NCBI GenBank assembly: GCA_041665065.1
Contig: JBAYJM010000016.1
Coordinates: forward strand, 1 to 30,514
Length of the DNA: 30,514 nucleotides
Direction of reading: 5' to 3'
Source of the DNA: JBAYJM01 sp041665065
GTDB lineage: Bacteria; Patescibacteriota; Patescibacteriia; 2-01-FULL-39-33
In this document: positions 15,419 to 23,126 of the stretch, piece after piece
How the letters are laid out: the number at the start of each line of letters is the position of its first letter
How positions within the stretch are numbered: the stretch's first letter is position 1
Program-made: the position numbers and the translations under genes
Notes under the pieces: generated by a model
Databases searched by the model: none
What the model was told of the DNA's origin: nothing
Seen by the model: only the letters and a program-made list of their open reading frames with translations

Positions 15419-16195
15419 TTATTCCTTTGCAATTTTCCAAAGCGACTCAAAATAGTTATTAAAATTTTCCACAATATAAGGATTTTTAACTTCAAACACC
15501 AACACCGGTTCGCCATATACAACCATATCAATCCGGTCATGCCAAATCTGAGAGGTGACAGGGCTGGCTAAATTTTCAGGCAAATACCTATATTCCTTTC
15601 CGCCATGAGAACCATGCTCTTTGCCGTGATCAATAAGATATTTTACTTCGTTTCTCTGGCTTTCAAAAGTTACAAACTTGGCCTTAATTTTCTTTTGCAT
15701 TCTAATCTTTTCATACTTAGCCAAAAAATTATTTTGGCTCATAAATTCAAACCACTTCTTTCCGCCAAAGCCGATAAAATGTAAAGTAGTATTTTTGGGT
15801 TGCCTCAATATATTTTCATAGTGAAATTCCTGCAATCCTTTTACCCCTTCAAAAATCTTTACTTCCTGTCCAAAAGCGAGGGCGTTTGTAAAAGTTCCTA
15901 AATTTTGAACGAGCTCACTAGCAACCTCCGATTGTTTTTGAGCTTCTTCTAAAAATTTATTTGGATTAGCCAAACTAAAATGTTGGCGATTTTTTCTGAT
16001 TATTTTATTAATCAGCTGTTTTTTATGCAAATCTTCAAGCGTATTATAAACAATTTGGCGATGCAGTCCTGTTTTGGAAATTAACGGCCCCACCGTCACC
16101 TCTCCCAATTCCAAAAGCGCCATATAAATACCAGCCTCATGAGGCTTATAACCAAGCTGAATTAGGTTGTTTTTTATTTCTTCTTTCTTATTCAT
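15419..16195 (-). CDS. TrmB-family transcriptional regulator 1
   Basis: A 258-residue regulator. The N-terminal winged helix-turn-helix (about residues 3-75) reads LIQLGYKPHEAGIYMALLELG followed by the recognition region SKTGLHRQIVYNTLEDL. The C-terminal 180 residues contain KIFEGVKGLQEFHY, the F-x-GV-x-GL motif that follows the linker in TrmB-type sensor domains and is shared with regulator 2. It probably senses a small molecule and controls neighbouring transport genes. I start at the ATG at 16195; the TTG at 16201 is less likely. It is convergent with livG and divergent from binding protein 3, with GTCAAAT motifs at both ends of the 140-bp gap. Confidence 0.88.
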   Translation of the reverse strand: MNKKEEIKNNLIQLGYKPHEAGIYMALLELGEVTVGPLISKTGLHRQIVYNTLEDLHKKQLINKIIRKNRQHFSLANPNKFLEEAQKQSEVASELVQNLGTFTNALAFGQEVKIFEGVKGLQEFHYENILRQPKNTTLHFIGFGGKKWFEFMSQNNFLAKYEKIRMQKKIKAKFVTFESQRNEVKYLIDHGKEHGSHGGKEYRYLPENLASPVTSQIWHDRIDMVVYGEPVLVFEVKNPYIVENFNNYFESLWKIAKE

Positions 16196-16265
16196 AGTCA
16201 AATTTTATTGATAATATTTTAATATTTCCCTTATTTTACTAATTTTATCATATATAATTAATGTC

Positions 16266-16281
16266 GTCAAATATTGTTGAC
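16266..16281. promoter_or_regulatory. Candidate TrmB operator
   Basis: Inverted repeat GTCAA (16266-16270), 6 bp, TTGAC (16277-16281), whose right arm is part of the -35 box of binding protein 3. A further GTCAAAT occurs at 16197-16203 beside the TrmB start. The same heptamer occurs in the other TrmB divergent region, which argues for a shared regulator-binding motif. Confidence 0.5.
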
Positions 16282-16305
16282 AATAATATAAATATTAGCT
16301 AAAAT
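16277..16305 (+). promoter_or_regulatory. Promoter of binding protein 3
   Basis: Perfect TTGACA (16277-16282), a 17-bp spacer and TAAAAT (16300-16305). The start is predicted near 16312, giving a leader of about 29 nt without a Shine-Dalgarno. Confidence 0.75.
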
Positions 16306-16340
16306 TATTAATTATTTTTAATAAATCAATAAACTTTTCC

Positions 16341-17474
16341 ATGCAAAAAAGCAAAAAAGTGACCATAGCAATAATAGTTGCCATAATAACCATTGTCATC
16401 ATTGCCACTGTTGTAGTATCAGCTCAAAAAAAGCAGGCGACTTCCAACATTCAGAAAAATGTCATTAAAATTGGTGCGATATTGCCAATGACTGGGCCAA
16501 GCGCAATCTGGGGAGAATCAATCAAGCAGGGCATGGATTTAGCTCAAGAAGATCTATCTCACGATAAAATTGACATTCAATTATTTTATGAAGACAGCCA
16601 AGGCAAGGCCGATCAGGGCATAACCGCCTATAATAAATTAAATGAAATTGATAATGTAGATGTTTTTATTTCTGCACTTACTAATGTCAGCATGCCGTTA
16701 ATCCCTCTGGCCAATAAAAATCAAAAAACTTTAATCATGACTGCTGTTGGCGTTAAAAATGCTACACAAGAAAGCAGGTATGTTTATAGATTTTTTGCTG
16801 ACGATAAAGTTCATGCCTTAACTCATTTTAAATATAAGCTAAATAATTTCAACTATAAAAGCTTGGGTTTGCTTTATGTAAATAGCGAATATGGACAATC
16901 AGTATCACAATTAATCAAAGACAAAGCAATAGAGTCTGGCATTAAAATTATTGCCGAAGAAAGTTTTATGCAAAATTCTACTGATTATAAGACACAACTG
17001 ACAAAAATAACAGCCAATACACCGGACGCAATAATAATAATTGCCACTTCACCGGTAGAAATTATTAACTCTATAAAACAGGCCAGGGAAATGAATATAA
17101 AATCAGACATCTTTGAGGCTTCATTTTTACTTTCAATGGAATCAACTAGGACACAACTAGGTAACTCGGCTAATGGCGCATATACTCTGGCATTTCCCTT
17201 TACATTAGGCAAAGCCGGTTCTGATTTTAATCACAAATTTCTAAATAAATATAATAAAGAAGCTATTTTTCCGGCGGCTTATGGCTATGACATGGTAAAA
17301 ATAATTTCTGAAGCTGCCAAATCGGCGGCTAACGGAAATATTACTGAAGCCATGCAGAATATTTCTTCTTATGATAGTACTAATGGCACAGTAACCATCG
17401 ATTCAAATCACAATATTATACCGAAGGCCTTTTCTGTTAAAATAGTTGATGGACAATTGGTGCCGGTTGAATAA
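16341..17474 (+). CDS. LIV-type substrate-binding protein 3
   Basis: A 377-residue Peripla_BP_6 protein. Residues 7-28 form a hydrophobic segment ending in VVVSAQKK, so it may be either a cleaved Sec signal (after VSA) or an anchor; there is no lipobox and no cysteine in the protein. The domain begins at VIKIGAILPMTG. The pocket segment LIMTAVGVKN (about 131-140) differs from every paralogue. TDYKTQLTKIT in the middle and YGYDMVKII near the end are family hallmarks. It has its own promoter with an operator-like repeat on the -35 box and is divergent from TrmB regulator 1, its likely controller. Confidence 0.9.
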   Translation: MQKSKKVTIAIIVAIITIVIIATVVVSAQKKQATSNIQKNVIKIGAILPMTGPSAIWGESIKQGMDLAQEDLSHDKIDIQLFYEDSQGKADQGITAYNKLNEIDNVDVFISALTNVSMPLIPLANKNQKTLIMTAVGVKNATQESRYVYRFFADDKVHALTHFKYKLNNFNYKSLGLLYVNSEYGQSVSQLIKDKAIESGIKIIAEESFMQNSTDYKTQLTKITANTPDAIIIIATSPVEIINSIKQAREMNIKSDIFEASFLLSMESTRTQLGNSANGAYTLAFPFTLGKAGSDFNHKFLNKYNKEAIFPAAYGYDMVKIISEAAKSAANGNITEAMQNISSYDSTNGTVTIDSNHNIIPKAFSVKIVDGQLVPVE

Positions 17475-17499
17475 TTTTTTAAAAGCTTAACAATACAAC

Positions 17500-18621
17500 A
17501 TGAAAACAAAAATCCTACTAATCACCGTATTAATACTAACCATTACAATTGTATCTGGGTGTGCTTTAAATAATAAAGCAGTCACGGACATTAAAACTAT
17601 TCAAATCGGCGCTATCCTCCCACTAAGCGGGGATGCCACAACCTATGGCAAGTCCAGCCAAAATGGAATTGCGCTAGCCAAGAAAGATTTAGCCGCCAAA
17701 TATCCTGATTTTAAATTAGATGTCATATACGAAGACTCTTTATATAATCCCAAAGATGGCGTGTCAGCCTATCAAAAACTTTCTCAGACTAATAAAATTT
17801 CCGGCGTACTTATTGGTGCCAGTTTTATTGCCATTCCAATTAGGCCGCTCGCCGACAAGGATAATGTTCTCCAAATGGCTATCTGGTCTTCGGCTCCGTC
17901 ATATACGGCAACTCACAATCTAAATTTTAGAACTACTCTGACCGCCGACGACACCATTCCAACAATCCTGGATTATATGAAAGCAAAAAATCTTTCCAGG
18001 CTAGCCATTATTTATTCTAATAATGAATTCGGCGCCTCCCACAAAAATTCTTTTGTAAAATTTGCTCCTGATGCCGGCATATCAATTGTTGCTTCAGAGG
18101 GTGTTGGCTATGAAAATGATTTCAGGACACGATTGACAAAAATCAAATCACTAAACGCAGATTCAATATTTTTTGTCGGCACTGCCGGACAATTAGCTAA
18201 TGTTATTAAGCAAGCCAACGATCTTGATATCACAGCTCAAATCATATCTCAAGGCGCTGCAGAAGACGCACAACTTATTACCGGAGCCGGTTCTTTGGCT
18301 GATGGTCTGGTTTATGCTTATCCGTATGATAATTCTAGCGCCGATACCCAGGAATTTTCTAATGCATATAAAGAGGCTTATGGAGAACTGCCAAATCAAT
18401 ATTCAGCCGAAGCATATGCTGGATTACAACTTATAGGGGAGGCAATTCACCTATGCCAAAATAAAATTGATATCGCATGCTGGAAAGAAAAACTGCACTC
18501 ACTCAAGGATTTTCAAACGATTTTGGGTAGTGGGTCATTTACTGACCTGGGAGATTTTAAAGCAGGAAAGGTTTTTATGAAGACAGTTAAAGATGGTGGG
18601 TTTGTCCCATATCAAAATTAA
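17500..18621 (+). CDS. LIV-type substrate-binding protein 4 (lipoprotein)
   Basis: A 373-residue Peripla_BP_6 lipoprotein: the lipobox VSGC gives C21 as the lipidated residue. The domain begins at IQIGAILPLSG. Its pocket segment AIWSSAPSYT (127-136) is close to that of binding protein 2. It has a C-x7-C pair near the C-terminus in HLCQNKIDIACW, reminiscent of binding protein 1. The usual tyrosine motif reads EAYAGLQLI here, with alanine replacing the aspartate seen in most paralogues. It lies 25 bp after binding protein 3 and ends at an intrinsic terminator, so proteins 3 and 4 form a two-gene unit. Confidence 0.9.
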   Translation: MKTKILLITVLILTITIVSGCALNNKAVTDIKTIQIGAILPLSGDATTYGKSSQNGIALAKKDLAAKYPDFKLDVIYEDSLYNPKDGVSAYQKLSQTNKISGVLIGASFIAIPIRPLADKDNVLQMAIWSSAPSYTATHNLNFRTTLTADDTIPTILDYMKAKNLSRLAIIYSNNEFGASHKNSFVKFAPDAGISIVASEGVGYENDFRTRLTKIKSLNADSIFFVGTAGQLANVIKQANDLDITAQIISQGAAEDAQLITGAGSLADGLVYAYPYDNSSADTQEFSNAYKEAYGELPNQYSAEAYAGLQLIGEAIHLCQNKIDIACWKEKLHSLKDFQTILGSGSFTDLGDFKAGKVFMKTVKDGGFVPYQN

Positions 18622-18636
18622 TCTTACCCCACAAAG

Positions 18637-18665
18637 CTCCGCCCAAATGGCGGGGTTTTATTTTT
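18637..18665 (+). terminator. Intrinsic terminator after binding protein 4
   Basis: CTCCGCC (18637-18643), loop CAAAT, GGCGGGG (18649-18655), then a T-rich tract. It separates the 3-4 unit from the 5-6 unit. Confidence 0.85.
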
Positions 18666-18678
18666 ATTTAATTTAAGA

Positions 18679-18684
18679 TATAAT
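18679..18684 (+). promoter_or_regulatory. -10 element upstream of binding protein 5
   Basis: A perfect TATAAT between the preceding terminator and the ATG at 18711, predicting a start near 18691. No convincing -35 is visible, so it may be weak or activator-dependent. Confidence 0.4.
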
Positions 18685-18710
18685 AGCTCTAATATAATTA
18701 ATTTATAACT

Positions 18711-19835
18711 ATGAAAAAATCTGTTCTATTCATTGCCATTATCGCCATGGCCACAATAACCATATCCGGATGCAGTATTAACAAATCATCAAGCTCAAGT
18801 AAAGAGCCAATCAAAATAGGCGTCATAACTTCCTTAAGTGGAGACCTATCGGTATACGGCGAAGGAATGAAAAACTCTGTATTACTGGCCATAGATAATA
18901 GTGGACTGAAAGATAAAATTCAGGTTATTATAGAGGATGATCACTCTTGCAATATTACTGATGACGTGAGTGTCACTCAAAAATTACTTAATATTGATAA
19001 GGTGGACGCAATCGTAGGTCCAATGTGTTCATCAGCTGCGCTTTCTACCATTCCATTAACAGAGCCACTGGATAAAATTTTAATCTCTCCCATGGCGTCT
19101 TCGCAATCACTTACATCATCGGATTTTAAATTTTTCTTCAGAACAATTGCTTCGGACGCAGAAAAAAGTATTACTGTTTCAAATTATGCATATAATAAAG
19201 GCTTTAGGAATGCGGCCTTAATTTATGATATTGCAAATGATAGCTTTATTCAGGAGAGAAATGATCTTGAAAAATCATTTACTGGCTTGGGCGGAAAAAT
19301 TATTGGCCAAGAATCTTTTAAAACTGGCGACAAAGACTTTAGAACTCAACTCACTAAAATCAAAAGCTTTAATGCCGACGTAATATTTGTGGGCGGTTTT
19401 CCAAAAGAAGTTGGTGCGATGTTAAAGCAAGCAAGGGAATTGGGTATAAATTTACAATTTATTTCAACAGAATCGTCTGTTGGTGTTCCCGATTTGTTGG
19501 AGGTTGGAGGCATTGCAACGGAAAATTTAATCTATCCTTTTGCTGATACGCCATCGAGCACTCAATATGTTAAATTTCAGGAAGAATATAAAAATAAATT
19601 CAATGCGGATCCGCCAACCTATGGAGCCCCAGAAAGCTATGATGCCGCAGTACTTTTAATAAAAGCCATTGAACAAAGCGATCGAAGCGGTGAAGGCATC
19701 AAAAAAGAGCTCTATTCTCTAGGGCAAAATTATCATGGAGCTAGCGGAATAATAAATTTTATGGAAAATGGCGACGTTAGTAAGCCCATGAGCATTAAAA
19801 CTGTAAAAAATGGCCAATTTGTAAACGCTGAATAA
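18711..19835 (+). CDS. LIV-type substrate-binding protein 5 (lipoprotein)
   Basis: A 374-residue Peripla_BP_6 lipoprotein with lipobox ISGC and lipidation at C21, followed by a serine-rich linker. The domain begins at IKIGVITSLSG. C80 and C106 (GPMCSSAALS) are placed like the LivJ disulfide. The pocket segment is SPMASSQSLT (about 126-135). KDFRTQLTKIK and ESYDAAVLL are family motifs. Its signal peptide is almost the same as that of binding protein 6 while the mature parts differ strongly. It starts a new transcription unit after a terminator and precedes protein 6 by 22 bp. Confidence 0.9.
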   Translation: MKKSVLFIAIIAMATITISGCSINKSSSSSKEPIKIGVITSLSGDLSVYGEGMKNSVLLAIDNSGLKDKIQVIIEDDHSCNITDDVSVTQKLLNIDKVDAIVGPMCSSAALSTIPLTEPLDKILISPMASSQSLTSSDFKFFFRTIASDAEKSITVSNYAYNKGFRNAALIYDIANDSFIQERNDLEKSFTGLGGKIIGQESFKTGDKDFRTQLTKIKSFNADVIFVGGFPKEVGAMLKQARELGINLQFISTESSVGVPDLLEVGGIATENLIYPFADTPSSTQYVKFQEEYKNKFNADPPTYGAPESYDAAVLLIKAIEQSDRSGEGIKKELYSLGQNYHGASGIINFMENGDVSKPMSIKTVKNGQFVNAE

Positions 19836-19857
19836 AATTTTTAAATAATTTAAACAA

Positions 19858-20958
19858 ATGAAAAAATCAATCCTACTTATTGCCATTATTGCGGTGGCTA
19901 TAATAACCATATCCGGATGCAGTTTAAATAAATCCTTTTCACAAAACAAAGAAATTATAAAAATCGGTGCCATTTTACCTCTTACAGGCAAAGTTGCGCT
20001 AATAGGAGAGCAGATCAAAAACGGCATAACTTTGGCCGTAGAAGATATAAATGCAAAAGGCGGACAACAAATTGAAGTCTTATATGAGGATAGCAAACTA
20101 GATCCAAAAGAAGGGGTTACAGCAACAAATAAATTGATGGAAATTAATGGCGTTAAATATTTAGAAGTTGCTGGTACTCCGGTAATCACCGCCATTCAAA
20201 CAATAACCGAAAAAAATAAAGTTTTAATGACTGCAGCATCGGTTTCAGCAAATGTTTTAAAAGACACAAATTACACATTGAGAACATTTTATAATCCAAC
20301 CCAAGCCACAGAAAAACTAGCTGAATTTATTAAAAATAATAATTATTCTAAAGTAGCTCTTATATATACTGATGGCGATGCATATAAAAGCCAAATCGAC
20401 TTATTAGAAAAGAATGGAGTAGTTTTTTCTCACAAAGAGAAATATACCCTTGAAGAGAAAGATTTTAAAACAATTCTTTTAAAAACGAAATCCTCTAACG
20501 CTGATTTGGTTGTACTGCTTGGATATGGACCAACTTATCCTGCTTTATTCAAGCAAATGGCAGAATTAAAAATGGAAAATCTAAATATTTTAGGTGATTT
20601 TTCTTTCTTGGAAGTTCCACAAGATTCTTTAGAGTTATATAAAAATGTTAAATTTATTATGCCTGATTTCAATCTGGCTCAAACTGACACAGCAAAAGAA
20701 TTCAGCCAGAGATATGAAAAAAGATTCGGCACCAAACCGAATCACCAAGTTGCCTATGCATATGATACAATTAATCTTCTATATTTAGGAATTACAAAAA
20801 CTGATGGAAGCACAGATAATGTGATGAATTATTTGAAAAATTACGGCGAATATAATGGAGTGGTAGGCAAGACTGAGTTAAAAAATAGTGATATGAGTGG
20901 CGGTCTTTCATTTGGCCAGTATAAAAATGGTGTTTTGATGCCATTAAATTCAAATTAA
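19858..20958 (+). CDS. LIV-type substrate-binding protein 6 (lipoprotein)
   Basis: A 366-residue Peripla_BP_6 lipoprotein with lipobox ISGC and C21. The domain begins at IKIGAILPLTG. Its first-lobe segment YLEVAGTPVITA and pocket MTAASVSANV set it apart; the closest in layout is protein 8 (YYILNGSPSAGA). Past the signal peptide there is no cysteine. YAYDTINLL near the end is the shared tyrosine motif. Its stop codon overlaps the stop of the convergent TrmB regulator 2 by 4 bp with no terminator between them. Confidence 0.9.
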   Translation: MKKSILLIAIIAVAIITISGCSLNKSFSQNKEIIKIGAILPLTGKVALIGEQIKNGITLAVEDINAKGGQQIEVLYEDSKLDPKEGVTATNKLMEINGVKYLEVAGTPVITAIQTITEKNKVLMTAASVSANVLKDTNYTLRTFYNPTQATEKLAEFIKNNNYSKVALIYTDGDAYKSQIDLLEKNGVVFSHKEKYTLEEKDFKTILLKTKSSNADLVVLLGYGPTYPALFKQMAELKMENLNILGDFSFLEVPQDSLELYKNVKFIMPDFNLAQTDTAKEFSQRYEKRFGTKPNHQVAYAYDTINLLYLGITKTDGSTDNVMNYLKNYGEYNGVVGKTELKNSDMSGGLSFGQYKNGVLMPLNSN

Positions 20959-21692
20959 AAAGAAGTCTCGCCATAATGCCACATAAATTTCCATATTGAT
21001 TTCATAGATTTAGCTATTTCCTCATCTTCAATTAAAACTCCAATTTTTGAAGAAAATGAAAGCAAGGCGACTTTATTATCAAAAAGAAAGATTTCATTAG
21101 TTATCGGATAAATGGCTGTATCAATGAATTTAACTTCCCTTGAAACTATTTTTGCATCGCTTAAATATACTTTATTATCCAAAGTCTTAGGCAACAACAC
21201 CTTCACTCTTATGCTGTTTGTAGATCTTTTTTTGACATAGTTTTTAAAAAAATCCTTACCAATAACGCCTATGGCATTTTTAGGCGAAGCAATTCTATAA
21301 ATATTTTTTTCTTTAGAGTTTAGGGTAGCTTCATAAAGCGACCTCAATCCTTCCACGCCGTCGAAATATTCAATTTTTGGCCTCTGCCTGCCATTATTTT
21401 TTAACATTAAAAGCGCTGGCAGAAAATCTTTAGAAAGCGCCAACTTCTCCTCCATTTTTTTCATTAGCTTGTCAGGATCGACAACTCTAAAAGTAATAAT
21501 ATTATTTTTAGTCAAACTAAAGGCGTACCCGCGACTTCTCAATCTTTTTAATATCTCATAAACAGTAATGCGATTAAGACCGCATTTCTTGGCAATTTCA
21601 CTCACCTTAGCATTTCCCAACTCTAAAGACGCTAAATATACCTTCGCTTCTTTTTCTTCAAAGTTGAAACTGTTAATGATCTTTTCTAGCAT
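20955..21692 (-). CDS. TrmB-family transcriptional regulator 2
   Basis: A 245-residue regulator with an N-terminal winged helix-turn-helix (FNFEEKEAKVYLASLELG, then SEIAKKCGLNRITVYEILKRL) and a C-terminal TrmB-type sensor region starting with KIEYFDGVEGLRSLY. It shares domain order and the F-x-GV-x-GL motif with regulator 1. I place the start at 21692 (MLEKIINSF): the longer frame from 21749 would begin on the -35 box of a good promoter for this gene. It is divergent from binding protein 7 and tail to tail with protein 6, so control of one or both is likely. Confidence 0.88.
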   Translation of the reverse strand: MLEKIINSFNFEEKEAKVYLASLELGNAKVSEIAKKCGLNRITVYEILKRLRSRGYAFSLTKNNIITFRVVDPDKLMKKMEEKLALSKDFLPALLMLKNNGRQRPKIEYFDGVEGLRSLYEATLNSKEKNIYRIASPKNAIGVIGKDFFKNYVKKRSTNSIRVKVLLPKTLDNKVYLSDAKIVSREVKFIDTAIYPITNEIFLFDNKVALLSFSSKIGVLIEDEEIAKSMKSIWKFMWHYGETSF

Positions 21693-21720
21693 ATTTTTGT
21701 TGTAAATAATTATTACAGAT

Positions 21721-21749
21721 ACTATATAACTAATTTTAAATATTGTCAA
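21721..21749 (-). promoter_or_regulatory. Promoter of TrmB regulator 2
   Basis: On the minus strand, perfect TTGACA (21744-21749), a 17-bp spacer and TATAGT (21721-21726). The predicted start near 21714 gives a leader of about 22 nt to the ATG at 21692. Confidence 0.75.
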
Positions 21750-21790
21750 ATTAGCTTAATTTTATGGTTTATTTTGTAATATAATTTGAC
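21745..21790. promoter_or_regulatory. Candidate TrmB operator pair
   Basis: A perfect 9-bp inverted repeat, GTCAAATTA (21745-21753) and TAATTTGAC (21782-21790), each arm covering the -35 box of one of the two divergent promoters. A shorter repeat TGAC-N5-GTCA follows at 21787-21799. Part of the symmetry is expected from two facing -35 boxes, but the extra AAATTA is not. Confidence 0.5.
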
Positions 21791-21813
21791 GATTTGTCAT
21801 ATTTTATTATAAT
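21786..21813 (+). promoter_or_regulatory. Promoter of binding protein 7
   Basis: TTGACG (21786-21791), a 16-bp spacer and perfect TATAAT (21808-21813), with the start predicted near 21820 and a 22-nt leader lacking a Shine-Dalgarno. Confidence 0.7.
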
Positions 21814-21841
21814 TAAGCTAAATTAAATAAACAGAAAAACA

Positions 21842-23008
21842 ATGTCAAAAAATAAAAAGCGGGGGATTATTTTAGTGATTGTAATACTAATTATCATTAT
21901 CCTGGCCGGATGGTATTTTTTAGTGATTAACAAACAATCAAATAGCATTGTTCATAAACCTGAAATTAAAATCGGTTTTATCGGAGCAATGACTGGCCCG
22001 CTTGCAAAATATGGCGCCTATGAAGCCACTCAATTAGCTATTGACAATATTAATGCTGCCGGAGGCATAAATGGTATGCCAGTAAAATTAATTGCCGAAG
22101 ACGGCAAGGGAGATTCTGCAACAGCCGTTACTGCTATGAACAAGCTAATAAATGTAGATGGAGTCAAGGTCATCCTTGGTGGACACAACTCTCCGGAAAG
22201 CAATACTATCGCGCCGATTGCTGATGAAAATAAAGTAATTATGCTCGCCTCAATTTCGTCTGGCCCTGGACTAAAACCGATTGGTAATTATGTCTTTAGA
22301 ACTACGCCAATTTCAACAGTACAGTCAGATATTGTTTCTGAATTTGCCATAAATAAATTAAACTTAAAAAAGATGGCGATCATTTATGAGCAGACCGATT
22401 ACGCCAGGCCGATTGCAGAAAAAATGAAAGAGGGATTTTCTAGCTTGGGTGGCAACGTTGTTTTATATGACGGCTACAATCCAGGAACAATTGATTTTAA
22501 AACTATTTTATTAAAAATAAAAAATAATGGCGCCGATTCTATTTTTATCTCTGTCCAAAATCCTGATGCTTCGTTTAATTTTCAAAAACAGCTAAAAGAA
22601 TTAAATATAAATAATATTAAAATTTTTGGCAATGATGTGGCTATTGTTCCGGCAAACGTTAGTAGGGCGCCCGATCTATATGAAGGGATTATGGGTGCTT
22701 TGGTAGATTTTGACATTAACAATCCTAAGACTAAGGCATTTATTGATAAATATAATGCAAAATATAATACTCAAAGATTGCCTTATGACGTTTGGACGGC
22801 AGAAAGCTATGACGCAACCATGATTTTGGCCGATGCCATTTCTAAAAATGGCCTAGATGTTGAAAAATTAAAAACATATTTTCAAAATGGGATAAATAAT
22901 TATGACGGTGTATCTGGAACCTTTGGCATTGATAAAAAAGGAAATGGAATCAGGGGATATAGCTTAAAGATTGTTAAAGATGGCAAAATTTTAAATTATA
23001 ATAACTAA
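21842..23008 (+). CDS. LIV-type substrate-binding protein 7 (membrane-anchored)
   Basis: A 388-residue Peripla_BP_6 protein, the longest of the eight. A membrane helix spans about residues 8-28 after the basic MSKNKKR; there is no lipobox. The domain begins at EIKIGFIGAMTG. Of the eight it looks most like classical LivJ/LivK: AIDNINAAGGINGMPVKLIAEDGKGD and GGHNSPESNTIAPIADENK are near-textbook, with pocket LASISSGPGL. ESYDATMIL is the shared tyrosine motif. It has a strong own promoter facing TrmB regulator 2. It is the best candidate for a true branched-chain or aliphatic amino acid receptor, by resemblance only. Confidence 0.92.
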   Translation: MSKNKKRGIILVIVILIIIILAGWYFLVINKQSNSIVHKPEIKIGFIGAMTGPLAKYGAYEATQLAIDNINAAGGINGMPVKLIAEDGKGDSATAVTAMNKLINVDGVKVILGGHNSPESNTIAPIADENKVIMLASISSGPGLKPIGNYVFRTTPISTVQSDIVSEFAINKLNLKKMAIIYEQTDYARPIAEKMKEGFSSLGGNVVLYDGYNPGTIDFKTILLKIKNNGADSIFISVQNPDASFNFQKQLKELNINNIKIFGNDVAIVPANVSRAPDLYEGIMGALVDFDINNPKTKAFIDKYNAKYNTQRLPYDVWTAESYDATMILADAISKNGLDVEKLKTYFQNGINNYDGVSGTFGIDKKGNGIRGYSLKIVKDGKILNYNN

Positions 23009-23126
23009 GCCAACAACTTTAGCTAAAAAGTTATCTTTAACTAAACCAACTTATCCACTGTTATAAATTTAACAAGTTTTCATTTTTTATCTATAATTAG
23101 TGATATTATTAATTAACAAAACTTTT

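Noticed and set aside
16196..16201. TTG start at 16201 for TrmB regulator 1
   Set aside because: An ATG two codons later (16195) begins the usual N-terminus; the TTG adds only two residues.
21693..21749. Upstream start at 21749 for TrmB regulator 2
   Set aside because: It would lie on the -35 box of the gene's own strong promoter, and the family alignment begins near the ATG at 21692.
23009..23126. Operator or strong promoter before binding protein 8
   Set aside because: No GTCAAAT motif and only a weak TATAAA at 23062-23067 without a -35 at proper spacing, so no feature is called.
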